64,000 nt of DNA, from contig CABZNT010000001.1 of assembly GCA_902527105.1 (NCBI GenBank), positions 62,001 through 126,000 on the forward strand. The letters are read 5' to 3'. The position numbers and the translations under genes are program-made. A model generated the notes under the pieces. That model did not search any database. It was given only the letters and a program-made list of their open reading frames with translations, and was not told the DNA's origin. This document shows, piece by piece, positions 31,914 to 42,762 of the stretch. The DNA comes from an uncultured Prochlorococcus sp. (GTDB taxonomy: Bacteria; Cyanobacteriota; Cyanobacteriia; PCC-6307; Cyanobiaceae). Position 1 is the stretch's first letter. Every line of letters begins with the position of its first letter.

Positions 31914-31972
31914 GTAATATCTTCTATTTTTATATTTTGGAGTTCAATATTATGGATATTTAAGACATAATC

Positions 31973-32884
31973 ATGAATGTAAGTATTGTTATACCGACTT
32001 ACAATAGATTACCTATATTAGAGAAATGTCTCTTTGCGCTTGAGAGTCAAAAATTAAATACAAATATTAGTAATTATGAAGTAATAGTAGTTGATGATGG
32101 ATCAACTGATGGGACAACCTCATGGATAAATAAAAACAAAGCTAAACTCCCACACGTTATTCTATTTCAGCAAGAACATGGAGGACCTGCACTTGGAAGA
32201 AATCTGGGTGTAATTAAATCAAAATATGAAATTATTATATTCATTGATAGCGATCTTATTGTTTTAGATAATTTTATAAATTGCCACGTAGAAAAATTAC
32301 TTACCTCTTGGAGAAAAAATGATAAAAAATGTTTTACCTATGGCTCGGTAGTCAATACATCTAATTTTCTAAATCCTCAGAGTGAAAAACATAAAATAAT
32401 GGACACTTCTTTTGCATACTTTGCTACTGGGAATGTAGCAATATCGAAAGAATTAATTTTAAGTGTGGGATTATTTGATACTTCTTTTAGTCTTTACGGT
32501 TGGGAGGATTTAGAACTTGGAGAAAGATTAAAAAAAATTGGGACAAAATTAATTAAATGCCCAAATGCAATAGGTTTTCATTGGCATCCGCCATTTAATT
32601 GCGAACAAATAGATTCATTAATAACTCAAGAAAAAGAGAGAGCAAAAATGGCTTTAGTGTTTTATAAGAAACACCCAAATTTAAGGGTTAGATTTATGAT
32701 TCAATTAACTCCTCTCCATAATTTACTATGGCAAATTCTTTGCTTGGGAGGGCTAATCAGTGTTGATAGAATCTATCCTTTATTAACATTCCTAGTAAAT
32801 AGGAGAAGAAATAGACTAGCACTTGAGATACTTAGGATCCCTCTAAATATGATCTACATTAAACAGTTAACTAAATCAAGATAA
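31973..32884 (+). CDS. family 2 glycosyltransferase
   Basis: VSIVIPTYNRLPILEKCL...VVDDGSTDGT. Confidence 0.92.
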   Translation: MNVSIVIPTYNRLPILEKCLFALESQKLNTNISNYEVIVVDDGSTDGTTSWINKNKAKLPHVILFQQEHGGPALGRNLGVIKSKYEIIIFIDSDLIVLDNFINCHVEKLLTSWRKNDKKCFTYGSVVNTSNFLNPQSEKHKIMDTSFAYFATGNVAISKELILSVGLFDTSFSLYGWEDLELGERLKKIGTKLIKCPNAIGFHWHPPFNCEQIDSLITQEKERAKMALVFYKKHPNLRVRFMIQLTPLHNLLWQILCLGGLISVDRIYPLLTFLVNRRRNRLALEILRIPLNMIYIKQLTKSR

Positions 32885-32938
32885 AAAACTTTTAGAAATA
32901 CACATCACTTGCTAGAATAATTGAAAATAAATTTCACA

Positions 32939-33002
32939 CATCTGACAGTTTCGGGTGAATTATTAATATTAATTCCCCGTCAGATGGAGGCTAACCCGAA
33001 AC
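32939..33002 (+). ncRNA. predicted H-type pseudoknot leader of rpsB
   Basis: Stem 1 CATCTGAC(32939-32946)/GTCAGATG(32979-32986); stem 2 GTTTCGGGT(32948-32956)/ACCCGAAAC(32994-33002), interleaved. Confidence 0.75.
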
Positions 33003-33014
33003 CCCTTTTAAATT

Positions 33015-33719
33015 ATGGCTGTTGTATCACTATCAGAAATGATGGAAGCTGGTGCTCATTTTGGGCATCAAACTAGACGTTGGAATCCCAAAATGTCCAA
33101 GTATATATATTGCGCGAGAAATGGAGTTCATATTATTGATCTTGTAAAAACAGCATTGTGTATGAACAATGCATATAAATGGACGAGAAACGCTGCAAAA
33201 AGCGGTAAACGTTTCTTGTTTGTCGGTACAAAAAAACAAGCATCAGATGTAGTAGCTCAGGAAGCTACACGCTGCGGTGCTGCATATGTAAATCAAAGAT
33301 GGCTTGGAGGGATGTTGACTAATTGGACAACAATGAAAGCTAGGATTGAAAGATTAAAGGATCTAGAAAGAATGGAAAGTAGTGGTTCAATAGCAATGAG
33401 GCCTAAAAAAGAAGCTGCAGTATTAAGGAGAGAACTTGAAAGATTACAAAAATACTTAGGTGGACTTAAGGGTATGAGAAGATTGCCAGATGTAGTTGTA
33501 TTGGTTGACCAGAGAAGAGAATCTAATGCAGTATTAGAAGCTAGAAAATTAGATATCTCATTAGTATCAATGTTGGATACAAATTGCGATCCGGATTTGT
33601 GTGAAGTTCCAATTCCATGTAACGATGATGCCGTTAGATCTGTGCAACTTATTTTAGGAAGACTTGCAGATGCCATAAATGAGGGTAGAAAGGGCTCTAA
33701 TGCCGAAAGAAAAAATTAA
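33015..33719 (+). CDS. rpsB: 30S ribosomal protein S2
   Basis: [17 protein letters not shown]. Confidence 0.98.
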   Translation: MAVVSLSEMMEAGAHFGHQTRRWNPKMSKYIYCARNGVHIIDLVKTALCMNNAYKWTRNAAKSGKRFLFVGTKKQASDVVAQEATRCGAAYVNQRWLGGMLTNWTTMKARIERLKDLERMESSGSIAMRPKKEAAVLRRELERLQKYLGGLKGMRRLPDVVVLVDQRRESNAVLEARKLDISLVSMLDTNCDPDLCEVPIPCNDDAVRSVQLILGRLADAINEGRKGSNAERKN

Positions 33720-33763
33720 ACTCCAATTTAAAACTTACTATTCACTATTTTTTATTACTTCAA

Positions 33764-34420
33764 ATGGGAAACATTACAGCAAAACTTGTAAAAGATCTTA
33801 GAGACAAAACTGGTGCAGGAATGATGGACTGCAAAAAAGCACTTAATGAAACTGAAGGAAATCTAGATAAAGCTTTGGAATGGTTAAGAAAGAAAGGCAT
33901 TGCTAGTGCTGAAAAAAAATCGGGAAGAGTAGCGGCCGAAGGGGCAATTGGTAGTTATATTCATACGGGATCGAGAGTTGGAGTTTTACTAGAGTTGAAT
34001 TGTGAAACTGATTTTGTTGCTAGAGGTGATATATTCCAATCTCTGTTGAAGGATGTCTCAATGCAAGTAGCAGCATGCCCAAATGTTGAGTATGTATCAA
34101 TTGATGAAATACCAGAAGATGTTGTGGAAAAAGAAAAGCAGATTGAAATGGGTAGGGATGATTTATCTGGAAAACCAGAACAAATTAAAGAAAAAATAGT
34201 TGAAGGGAGAATAGCAAAAAGACTTAATGAGCTTGTTTTGCTTTCACAACCATACATTAAAGATAGTTCTCTAACAGTTGAGGATCTTGTTAAACAAGCA
34301 GCTGCTAAAATTGGGGAAAATATCAAAGTGAGACGCTTTTCAAGATATACATTGGGAGAAGGTATCGAAAAAAATCAGATGGACTTTGCTGAAGAGGTCG
34401 CATCAATGCAAACAAAGTAG
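33764..34420 (+). CDS. tsf: elongation factor Ts
   Basis: [15 protein letters not shown]. Confidence 0.98.
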   Translation: MGNITAKLVKDLRDKTGAGMMDCKKALNETEGNLDKALEWLRKKGIASAEKKSGRVAAEGAIGSYIHTGSRVGVLLELNCETDFVARGDIFQSLLKDVSMQVAACPNVEYVSIDEIPEDVVEKEKQIEMGRDDLSGKPEQIKEKIVEGRIAKRLNELVLLSQPYIKDSSLTVEDLVKQAAAKIGENIKVRRFSRYTLGEGIEKNQMDFAEEVASMQTK

Positions 34421-34424
34421 TCAC

Positions 34425-35501
34425 TTGAATAATTTCAATAATTACATAGATATTGATAAAATTAATTTTCAATTAGAGAGAGCAGACATACAAAAAAGAA
34501 TATTAACTAGAAATATCTATAGGGAATATGAACTTTATCTTAATCTAGTAAGAGATCTACTTTTTATCTCTGTAGAAAAAGGCCTTAATCAAATATTTAG
34601 TTATCCAATAATTAATGATAATTTCTTAATTGAAAATGAATTCTATAATCTTGTTGAAAAAAAAATAAGTAAATTGATATTTACGAATTTGCCCTTTTTA
34701 ACAGTAGAACAATTAAAGATAAAGGAAGTTGAAAAAAATAAAAATAAGAAAATTAATTCCAATATTTTTGATAGTTTCACAACAATAAAGGATAATCAAA
34801 AAGAAAAATTTCAAATTGAAGATGGTTTTCAATTAAATGAACCCACTCAGTTCGAGATTACTGAAGACTTTTCAAATACTTCTGAATATTACCAAGCTCA
34901 TAATTATGAGAGATTCGTATCACTAGATTTAGATAATAACCACCATAATAATTATTTATCTAAAAACAATATTTTTGAAAATTTAGGAGTTGAAAAACAA
35001 TTTATTTCCTCCATACTTGAATTGGTAGAAGAAGAAAAGGTGGAAAAACCAATAAATCAAGAAAAAGAAAATATCAATCAAATGGATAATTTACCAAATA
35101 ATCAGATTCTTAATAATTTTGATTTAATAGACAAGTCATTGGAAAATTTACTATTGAATCTTTCATATAATATTAACCAAGAATTATTCAAAGCAAATCT
35201 AATAAAAAAGATTATATCTAAAGATTCCTTTGATTACTTAGTAGGCAAAAATTTGATGATAAAATATCCATATCCTTTTGTTATTAATTTCGAATTAAAC
35301 TTAAATCGGCCATCATTAACCGGCAATAATTTCCCAAGCATTATTTTCTTCAATATATCTACTGTTGAGCTAGAGTTTAAAAATTTAAATCTTTCTATTC
35401 AAAGGAACAAAATAAATGATCTAAAAAATCAATTTCAGCGTTTGATTAAAAAAGAGACATATTGGAGGCAAAAAGAAATAACTTTGAATAAGATACGTTG
35501 A
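34425..35501 (+). CDS. hypothetical Asn/Lys-rich protein between tsf and recG
   Basis: In-frame TTG at 34425 right after tsf stop preferred to ATG at 34386 inside tsf. Confidence 0.7.
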   Translation: MNNFNNYIDIDKINFQLERADIQKRILTRNIYREYELYLNLVRDLLFISVEKGLNQIFSYPIINDNFLIENEFYNLVEKKISKLIFTNLPFLTVEQLKIKEVEKNKNKKINSNIFDSFTTIKDNQKEKFQIEDGFQLNEPTQFEITEDFSNTSEYYQAHNYERFVSLDLDNNHHNNYLSKNNIFENLGVEKQFISSILELVEEEKVEKPINQEKENINQMDNLPNNQILNNFDLIDKSLENLLLNLSYNINQELFKANLIKKIISKDSFDYLVGKNLMIKYPYPFVINFELNLNRPSLTGNNFPSIIFFNISTVELEFKNLNLSIQRNKINDLKNQFQRLIKKETYWRQKEITLNKIR

Positions 35502-35523
35502 AAAAATAACTCTTTTTTCAAAT

Positions 35524-37980
35524 GTGACTATTAGCGGGAATAATAATAAATTAATTAAAGATTGGATAAGACCCCTTCAAAAATCTCTTACTATTGAAAC
35601 TGAAAACAAATTTATTAATACTTTAGGAAGAGAAAAGTATTTTAATGATTATTTGCATGAATCATTAAAAAATCTAGATAATCTAAATCTCTCAGATGAA
35701 TATTTAAAGATATTTTATGAATTTTCTAAAAAATACAATGAATACAATAAATTAGATGAAAATCAAAGAAAAAGATTAATTATAGATACAAGAAAAAATC
35801 TTTATAAACTAAGTAAAACTCTAGAAATAGAAAGTTCTAATAATATTTCTAATAATGTTTTTCTTAATAAAGCTGATTCAAGTTTGTCTTTTGATTCAGA
35901 TATTTCATTAATAAAAAATGTAGGAAAAGTTTATAAAAATAAGCTTAATGAATTAGGGATATTTCATATAAAAGATCTAATTAATTATTTCCCACGAACA
36001 TATCTAGACTATACGAATAGAGTCAAGATAATAAATTTAAAACCAGATAATTTATACACTTGCATTGCAAACGTTAAAAGATTTTATATTCATAAGAGTA
36101 AAAAAAATAGTAATTTATCAATAATGAATATTGTAGTTTCTGATGAAACGTCTTCAATAAAGGTTACAAAATTTTTTTTAGGAAGAAGATTTAGATCTTA
36201 CTCTTTCTTTACATCTCAAAAATCTTTGTATACTGCTGGAACCAAATTAGCAATTTCTGGTAAGGTTAAATTGACAGAGTATGGCAAAACTTTTGTAGAT
36301 CCGCAGATTGAAATTCTTAAGGATAATAATGATAATTTTAATTTTTCAGGCAAAATATTACCCTTATATTCATTAGGTGAAGCATTATCAAATATGAGTT
36401 TTATAAAACTCATGAAAAAGGTACTAATTTATGCAAAGCAATATCCAGAAATTTTAAATAAAAAGCAACTTGATTCATTATCTTTATTATCAAAAGGAGA
36501 GTCGTTGATTAATATTCATTTCCCACCAACTCAACAGGCACTTATTGAGTCAAAAAAACGTTTGGTTTTTGATGAGTTATTCCTACTTCAAATAAAGTTC
36601 CTACTTAGAAAAAGAAAGACGAATAAAAATGTAACTTCCCAACAATTACCTCAAAAGAAATCTTTATTAAAAGAATTTTTAAATAATTTTCCCTTTAAAT
36701 TAACAAAATCTCAAGAAAATGTTTTAAATGAAATTAAGAAAGATTTATCTAATCCCGTACCAATGTCTAGATTGCTTCAGGGAGATGTGGGAAGCGGTAA
36801 AACCATAATTGCAATAGCGTCTCTTTTACTTGTCGTTGAAAAAAACCTGCAAGGTGCATTGATGGTCCCAACTGAGGTATTAGCAGAACAGCATTATAAA
36901 AATTTATTAAAATATTTGAACCCCCTTTTAGTTTCTGTTGAACTACTTACTGGGAATACTCCTCAAAAAAAGAGAAAAGAAATTTTCTCTAATTTGAACA
37001 ATGGATTAGTTGATATCCTCGTAGGTACTCATGCATTATTTGAGGATAAAGTCATCTTTAATGCATTAGGTATGGTCGTAATTGATGAACAACATAGATT
37101 TGGAGTTACTCAAAGAAATAGATTACTAAATAAAGGAGAAAATACTAACTTGTTATCAATGACAGCAACACCAATTCCAAGAACTCTTGCGCTTTCTATT
37201 TATGGTGATTTAGATGTGAGTCAAATTACAGAATTACCTCCTGGGAGAGTTCCTATAGCAACAAAAATAATTTCAGAAGATGATTTAACTAACTTGTTTA
37301 AGATTGTTGAAGATGAAATCAATAAGGGAAAGCAAGCTTATGTGATTTTGCCACTTATAGAAGATTCAGAAAAAATGAATTTAAACTCGGCAAAGAAAAC
37401 ATTCAAACATTTATCAGAAGAGGTCTTTTTTAACAAAAAAGTTGGACTATTACATGGCAAATTAAGTTCACAAGAAAAGAATGAAGTAATTAATTCTTTT
37501 TTAAAGAATGAAATTAATATATTGGTTTCAACCACAGTAATTGAGGTTGGCATTGATGTGCCTAACGCCACAATTATGATTATTTATAATTCGGACAGAT
37601 TTGGATTGTCCCAGCTACATCAACTAAGGGGGAGAGTTGGTAGAGGATCAACAAAATCTTTTTGTTATCTGGTAACCCCCGATAAAAATGGATTAGAAAA
37701 TAAACGACTTTGTGTTTTGCAAAAATCTAATGATGGCTTTTATATTGCTGAAAAAGACTTGGAGCTTAGAGGGCCAGGCCAGATTTTAGGATATAGACAA
37801 TCCGGATTGCCTGATTTTGTACTGGACAATTTACCTAACAACAAATTTCTTATTGATAAGGCTCGTGAAGAGGCTATTAAGATTGTTAGTGATGATCCTG
37901 ATTTAAATGAAAATATTGTTTTAAGAAATATTCTTATTGATAATTCTGATAATAAATTTATTCATGATTTCTTAAATTGA
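35524..37980 (+). CDS. recG: ATP-dependent DNA helicase RecG
   Basis: RLLQGDVGSGKT, DEQHRFGV, QLRGRVGRG. Confidence 0.96.
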   Translation: MTISGNNNKLIKDWIRPLQKSLTIETENKFINTLGREKYFNDYLHESLKNLDNLNLSDEYLKIFYEFSKKYNEYNKLDENQRKRLIIDTRKNLYKLSKTLEIESSNNISNNVFLNKADSSLSFDSDISLIKNVGKVYKNKLNELGIFHIKDLINYFPRTYLDYTNRVKIINLKPDNLYTCIANVKRFYIHKSKKNSNLSIMNIVVSDETSSIKVTKFFLGRRFRSYSFFTSQKSLYTAGTKLAISGKVKLTEYGKTFVDPQIEILKDNNDNFNFSGKILPLYSLGEALSNMSFIKLMKKVLIYAKQYPEILNKKQLDSLSLLSKGESLINIHFPPTQQALIESKKRLVFDELFLLQIKFLLRKRKTNKNVTSQQLPQKKSLLKEFLNNFPFKLTKSQENVLNEIKKDLSNPVPMSRLLQGDVGSGKTIIAIASLLLVVEKNLQGALMVPTEVLAEQHYKNLLKYLNPLLVSVELLTGNTPQKKRKEIFSNLNNGLVDILVGTHALFEDKVIFNALGMVVIDEQHRFGVTQRNRLLNKGENTNLLSMTATPIPRTLALSIYGDLDVSQITELPPGRVPIATKIISEDDLTNLFKIVEDEINKGKQAYVILPLIEDSEKMNLNSAKKTFKHLSEEVFFNKKVGLLHGKLSSQEKNEVINSFLKNEINILVSTTVIEVGIDVPNATIMIIYNSDRFGLSQLHQLRGRVGRGSTKSFCYLVTPDKNGLENKRLCVLQKSNDGFYIAEKDLELRGPGQILGYRQSGLPDFVLDNLPNNKFLIDKAREEAIKIVSDDPDLNENIVLRNILIDNSDNKFIHDFLN

Positions 37981-38037
37981 AAACTATCATTGTAATTTTT
38001 GATATATATGCCACTATAAATCAATTGCAAATTTCAA

Positions 38038-38721
38038 TTGAAACTTTGGAATAAAATACCAATTAAAGATAATGGAGATAAATTAATAGCTATACCCAGC
38101 TGCCTAAAGTTTTTAGATCCCCACCCTTACTCTCATTTAGGAGCACCTTACAAAGATAAAACTTGTATTTGGCAATTAAGAGAGGAGGTCGTAAATAGAT
38201 TAGTAAAAGTAAATGATTATTTGATATCAGAGAGTAGTTTTAACCTTTTAATTTATGACAGTTGGCGACCTTTAGAAGTTCAGGAATTTATGTTTAAAAG
38301 AGCATTTTTATTAGAGTGTGAAAAATCCGATATTGATATTTCTTTTGAAAATATAAAATCTTATCCATCCATTTTAAAAAAAGTTGAAAAATTTTGGGCA
38401 TATCCTTCTTATGACACTAAGTGTCCTCCCCCTCATTCAACTGGGGGTGCATTGGATGTTTGTTTGTCAGATAAAGACGGAAATCTTGTTGAAATGGGAA
38501 GTATGGTTGATCAAATGGATGAGACCTCAAATCCTGATTTTTATGCAAACATAAAGAATGAAGAAGCAATTATTTGGAATACTAGAAGAAATTTATTAAG
38601 GGAAATTATGACTAAATTCGGATTTGCTCAACATCCTAATGAATGGTGGCATTTTAGTTATGGTGATCAATTATGGGCTTGGAAAAATAAAAAAGCAAAT
38701 GCTCTTTATGGAAAAATTTAA
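38038..38721 (+). CDS. D-alanyl-D-alanine dipeptidase-like (VanX family); TTG start
   Basis: YDSWRPLEVQ, STGGALDVCL, EWWHF. Confidence 0.85.
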   Translation: MKLWNKIPIKDNGDKLIAIPSCLKFLDPHPYSHLGAPYKDKTCIWQLREEVVNRLVKVNDYLISESSFNLLIYDSWRPLEVQEFMFKRAFLLECEKSDIDISFENIKSYPSILKKVEKFWAYPSYDTKCPPPHSTGGALDVCLSDKDGNLVEMGSMVDQMDETSNPDFYANIKNEEAIIWNTRRNLLREIMTKFGFAQHPNEWWHFSYGDQLWAWKNKKANALYGKI

Positions 38722-38724
38722 ATT

Positions 38725-40512
38725 TTATTTATTTTCATTTAGTAAATTCAATATATAATTTTCATCTTGAGTATTTATAAAATCTCCGAAATCCAAATCC
38801 AAATTACTCTTCCAATTATCAAATAATGGTTGAAGAGTTTTTTCTAAATCATTAAGTTCCATTCTTTGTAAAAATGGTTTAGCAAGCCTTTGTAGATTTT
38901 TACTTCCCCCCAACCATAATTGGTATTTGTTTTGCCCACTTCCAACAAGTGCTAATTCGGCCATATAAGGCCTGGTACATCCATTCGGACATCCTGTCAT
39001 TCTGAATAATATTGTCTTTTGTATTTTTAGATCTAATAGTAAATTTTCAATCCTTTTTAATACATCAGGCAATATTCTTTCAGCTTCAGTCATCGCAAGA
39101 CCACAAAGTGGTAAAGCAGGACAAGCTAAAGCGTGTCTTTGTATTTCATTAATGTTTTCTAAATTTTCGTATCCAATTTTTGATAGAGATTTTTGAATTT
39201 CACCTTTGTTTTTATTGGCGATATTACAAAGTAAAATATCTTGATTTGGTGTGAGTCTTAAATCTAAATTATATTTTTTAACAATACTTGTGATGGTATT
39301 CTTCTTATTTCCAGATAATCTCCCTGATAATAATGGTAAACCTACGAAATGGGATGTTTTATTTTGTTTATGCCAACCTAGGTAATCAATAAGAACCTTA
39401 TCGGGTTCTTTTCTAATTTTTTTAATTTCTTTTTTGAAATACTTATCAGAAAGTATCTTTTTGAACCATTTAATACCTTTTCTATGAAGAAGATATTTCA
39501 TCCTCGAATTTTTTCTTGATTTTCTATCACCATAATCTCTTTGAATAGCCACAATGCTTTGTATTAATTCATAGACATCAGGTTCTTCAACATATCCAAG
39601 TGGGTCTGCAATTCTAGCAAAGGTCTCTTCATTATTATGAGTGCGACCCATACCACCTCCAACATAGAAGTTGCACCCTTCTAAGTTTCCATCTTTAGAG
39701 GTAAAGGCAACTATTCCAATGTCATTTGTAAGAAGATCAACGGAATTGTCCCCAGGAACTGTAACAGCACATTTGAATTTTCTCGGTAAATAAGTTGAAC
39801 CATATAGAGGCTCATCTTTTGTCCCACTAAAAACATTATCTTTGAATTGGAGCTTCCTAATTGCTTCAATATCCTTGTCAGGCTTTATGGTGTACTCTAA
39901 ATCTCCATCGGCCCAAAGTTCTAAAAAAGTGCCTTGACCAGCCATTGGGGTTAGAAGATCTGCAACTTTTTTTGACAATGCTCTTGCAGCATTATAGTCT
40001 GGCGAATCAAATGGAGCCGCCGGTGCCATAACGTTTCTATTTATGTCTCCACATGCTGCTAATGTGGAGCCCATTGAATTTACTATTGTTTGAATTACTT
40101 CCTTTAGGTTCTCCTTTCTAATTCCATGCATTTGAAAGGCTTGTCTTGTAGTGGCCCTAAGTGTTCCATTACCTAATTTGTCAGATAATTCATCTAATGC
40201 TAGAAATAATTTCCCAGGGACTTCTCCGCCCGGATTTCTTAACCTAAGCATCATTTGCCAATCTTTACTTTTACCAGGCCTTCTATTTTCCCTGTTGTCT
40301 TGTTGGTAACTACCATGAAATTTTAATAACTGAACTGCATCATTGGTAAAATGATCGCTCTCATTTACTAATTCTGTAGCAAGTGGCTCCTTAAGAAATT
40401 TGCTACTTTTTTTAAAATTTTCAAATTTAGAAACTTCTAATCCATTTGCCAAACAAACAGTTTCTTCCTTGGCAGGATCTTTTTTCTTTTTTACTTTCTC
40501 AACTTTGATCAA
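38725..40512 (-). CDS. sir: ferredoxin-sulfite reductase
   Basis: Two-domain sulfite/nitrite reductase; CPALPLC and TGCPNGCTRPYMAE. Confidence 0.93.
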   Translation of the reverse strand: MIKVEKVKKKKDPAKEETVCLANGLEVSKFENFKKSSKFLKEPLATELVNESDHFTNDAVQLLKFHGSYQQDNRENRRPGKSKDWQMMLRLRNPGGEVPGKLFLALDELSDKLGNGTLRATTRQAFQMHGIRKENLKEVIQTIVNSMGSTLAACGDINRNVMAPAAPFDSPDYNAARALSKKVADLLTPMAGQGTFLELWADGDLEYTIKPDKDIEAIRKLQFKDNVFSGTKDEPLYGSTYLPRKFKCAVTVPGDNSVDLLTNDIGIVAFTSKDGNLEGCNFYVGGGMGRTHNNEETFARIADPLGYVEEPDVYELIQSIVAIQRDYGDRKSRKNSRMKYLLHRKGIKWFKKILSDKYFKKEIKKIRKEPDKVLIDYLGWHKQNKTSHFVGLPLLSGRLSGNKKNTITSIVKKYNLDLRLTPNQDILLCNIANKNKGEIQKSLSKIGYENLENINEIQRHALACPALPLCGLAMTEAERILPDVLKRIENLLLDLKIQKTILFRMTGCPNGCTRPYMAELALVGSGQNKYQLWLGGSKNLQRLAKPFLQRMELNDLEKTLQPLFDNWKSNLDLDFGDFINTQDENYILNLLNENK

Positions 40513-40599
40513 AGGACCAAAAAATATCTCTTTTTATACATTAGCGAAAAGCTTATTTAACTGGTAGTAAATTATAGTAAGTGAAGTCATATTTTTTTC

Positions 40600-42762
40600 T
40601 TGTCTAAATATTTACTTGAGATAGGAACAGAAGAGTTGCCCGCAAAATTTTCTCATTCTGTTCTAGAGCAATTTAAATCTCTAATAGAATTTGAATTGGA
40701 TAAAAAGTTAATCAAATTCGAACATATAGTTGTTACCTCTACACCAAGGAGGATAGTTCTACTTCTCGAAGGTTTAGTTGATTATGCAGAAGATAAGATA
40801 ATAGAAAGAAAAGGGCCTAAAGCAAATTCAGCTTATTTAAATGGATGTCCTACTAATGCTGCTTTGGGATTTGCTAACAGCTTAGATATAGATGTAGGTG
40901 AACTAGAAATAAAAAGCACAGAAAAGGGTGATTTTGTATTTGGAAAGAAAATTGAGAAAGGAGAATCAACAAGAATTTCTTTGTCTTCGATTATCCCAAA
41001 ATTAGTAAAGAGTCTTCAAGGCCCTCGATTTATGAAATGGGGTGCTGGGAGCATAAAATTTTCAAGACCTATTAGATGGATTGCCTCTATTTATAATGAC
41101 GAAATTCTTGATTTTGAATTTGATGAATGTGATCCCAAAATTCAAATAGGTAATAAATCAAAAAGTCATAGATTAATAAATGAAGTTTTTGAAGTTAAGC
41201 ATGCTGATAATTTTTTTGAATTATTAGAACATAATAGAGTTTTAGTTAAACGAAATGAAAGAAAAGAAAAAATTGAAAGTTTAATAAATCAGGCATCTAA
41301 ATCTTTAAATCTGAAACCTGACCTTTCAGAAGGATTACTAAATGAACTAACTGATTTAGTTGAATGGCCAGATTTAATAGTTGGAAAATTTAGTGAAGAA
41401 TTTCTTGATCTTCCAGTTGAAGTTCTCTCAACAGTAATGAAAAGTCATCAGAGATACGTTCCTCTTTTATTGAAAAACAAAAGTTTTTCTAAACTAGATT
41501 TAAGCTCTGAAAAAAATATTAGTACAACTTTCTGCGTTATTTCAAATGGTCTTGAAGAATCAAATAATAATATTGCTAAAGGTAATGAGAAAGTATTAAG
41601 GGCAAGATTTTCAGACGCAAAGTTTTTCGTAGAAAGTGACAAAAAAGTTGCTTCAATCGAAAGAAATGAAAAACTTAAATCTGTTTCCTATTTGAAAGGA
41701 CTTGGGAATATATTTCAAAGGGTGGAAAGGATAGAGGAAGTTACTAAAAAAATTCTTAAATTTTTAAATGATAAGTCTTTAGAAGAAAAAAAAATAATAG
41801 AAGCTGCTAAATACTGTAAAAACGACTTATGTAGCGAAATTGTTTTCGAATTCCCTGAGCTGCAAGGAATAATGGGTGGTAAATATCTTAAATATGAGGG
41901 ATTTAGTGATGATGTTTGCTTGGCTGTCGCTGAACATTATTTACCGTCATTTTATAAAGATGCTTTGCCCTCAACAAAATATGGTGCAATAGTTTCAATA
42001 GCAGATAAGGTCGAAACTTTAATAAGTATATTTATTTCTGGTAAGCGTCCAAGCGGATCATCTGATCCTTATGCCTTGAGAAGAAATTTGAATGGAGTGA
42101 TTAAAATAATTTGGGATTATGAACTTGATTTGCCTTTAGATAAATTATTTAAAGAACTTATTGATTTTTGGAAAATCGCATTTCCGAATTTAAACTTCTC
42201 AAGAGAAACAGTATTTAATGATTTAAATGAATTTTTAGTTCAAAGAATTGTTAGTCATCTAGATGAAATATCACTAAGTAAAGAATTAATAAAGGCTATT
42301 TGCTCTTCTGATGAATTTTCTCAAAAAAGAGTATTGAATATTGTTGATCTTAAAAATAGAATTAAATCTATTCTTAATTTCAACCAAAAGGGTAATTTTG
42401 TTGAAATCCAGAAGGTAATTACTAGGGTAAGCAAATTAGCAAATAATAGTGATCTTTCAAGAGACGTTCTCTCAACAAGAGATTATGTAAACATAAAACT
42501 GTTTGAAAAAGATTGTGAATTGAAAGTTTTTGAATTTATTGAAAAATTAGAAAAACTTTTTTCGGAAGGTTATTGCAATTATTTGGAACTTCTATATTTG
42601 TTTGAGATTAATGTAAACACTATCGAGGATTTATTTGATAATGAAAAGGGAGTCCTAATAATGTCAGAGGATTCAAAAATAAGAAATAATAGACTAAATT
42701 TGTTGAGCTTAATTAGAAATTATTCTCTAAAAATAGCCGACTTTACACTTTTGAACTCTTAA
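40600..42762 (+). CDS. glyS: glycyl-tRNA synthetase beta subunit; TTG start
   Basis: LLEIGTEELPAKF, full-length GlyS. Confidence 0.97.
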   Translation: MSKYLLEIGTEELPAKFSHSVLEQFKSLIEFELDKKLIKFEHIVVTSTPRRIVLLLEGLVDYAEDKIIERKGPKANSAYLNGCPTNAALGFANSLDIDVGELEIKSTEKGDFVFGKKIEKGESTRISLSSIIPKLVKSLQGPRFMKWGAGSIKFSRPIRWIASIYNDEILDFEFDECDPKIQIGNKSKSHRLINEVFEVKHADNFFELLEHNRVLVKRNERKEKIESLINQASKSLNLKPDLSEGLLNELTDLVEWPDLIVGKFSEEFLDLPVEVLSTVMKSHQRYVPLLLKNKSFSKLDLSSEKNISTTFCVISNGLEESNNNIAKGNEKVLRARFSDAKFFVESDKKVASIERNEKLKSVSYLKGLGNIFQRVERIEEVTKKILKFLNDKSLEEKKIIEAAKYCKNDLCSEIVFEFPELQGIMGGKYLKYEGFSDDVCLAVAEHYLPSFYKDALPSTKYGAIVSIADKVETLISIFISGKRPSGSSDPYALRRNLNGVIKIIWDYELDLPLDKLFKELIDFWKIAFPNLNFSRETVFNDLNEFLVQRIVSHLDEISLSKELIKAICSSDEFSQKRVLNIVDLKNRIKSILNFNQKGNFVEIQKVITRVSKLANNSDLSRDVLSTRDYVNIKLFEKDCELKVFEFIEKLEKLFSEGYCNYLELLYLFEINVNTIEDLFDNEKGVLIMSEDSKIRNNRLNLLSLIRNYSLKIADFTLLNS

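Noticed and set aside
33293-33676. 127-aa antisense ORF in rpsB, and similar ones in tsf, glpX, hemA, ilvD
   Set aside because: Shadow ORFs of conserved genes; no family resemblance.
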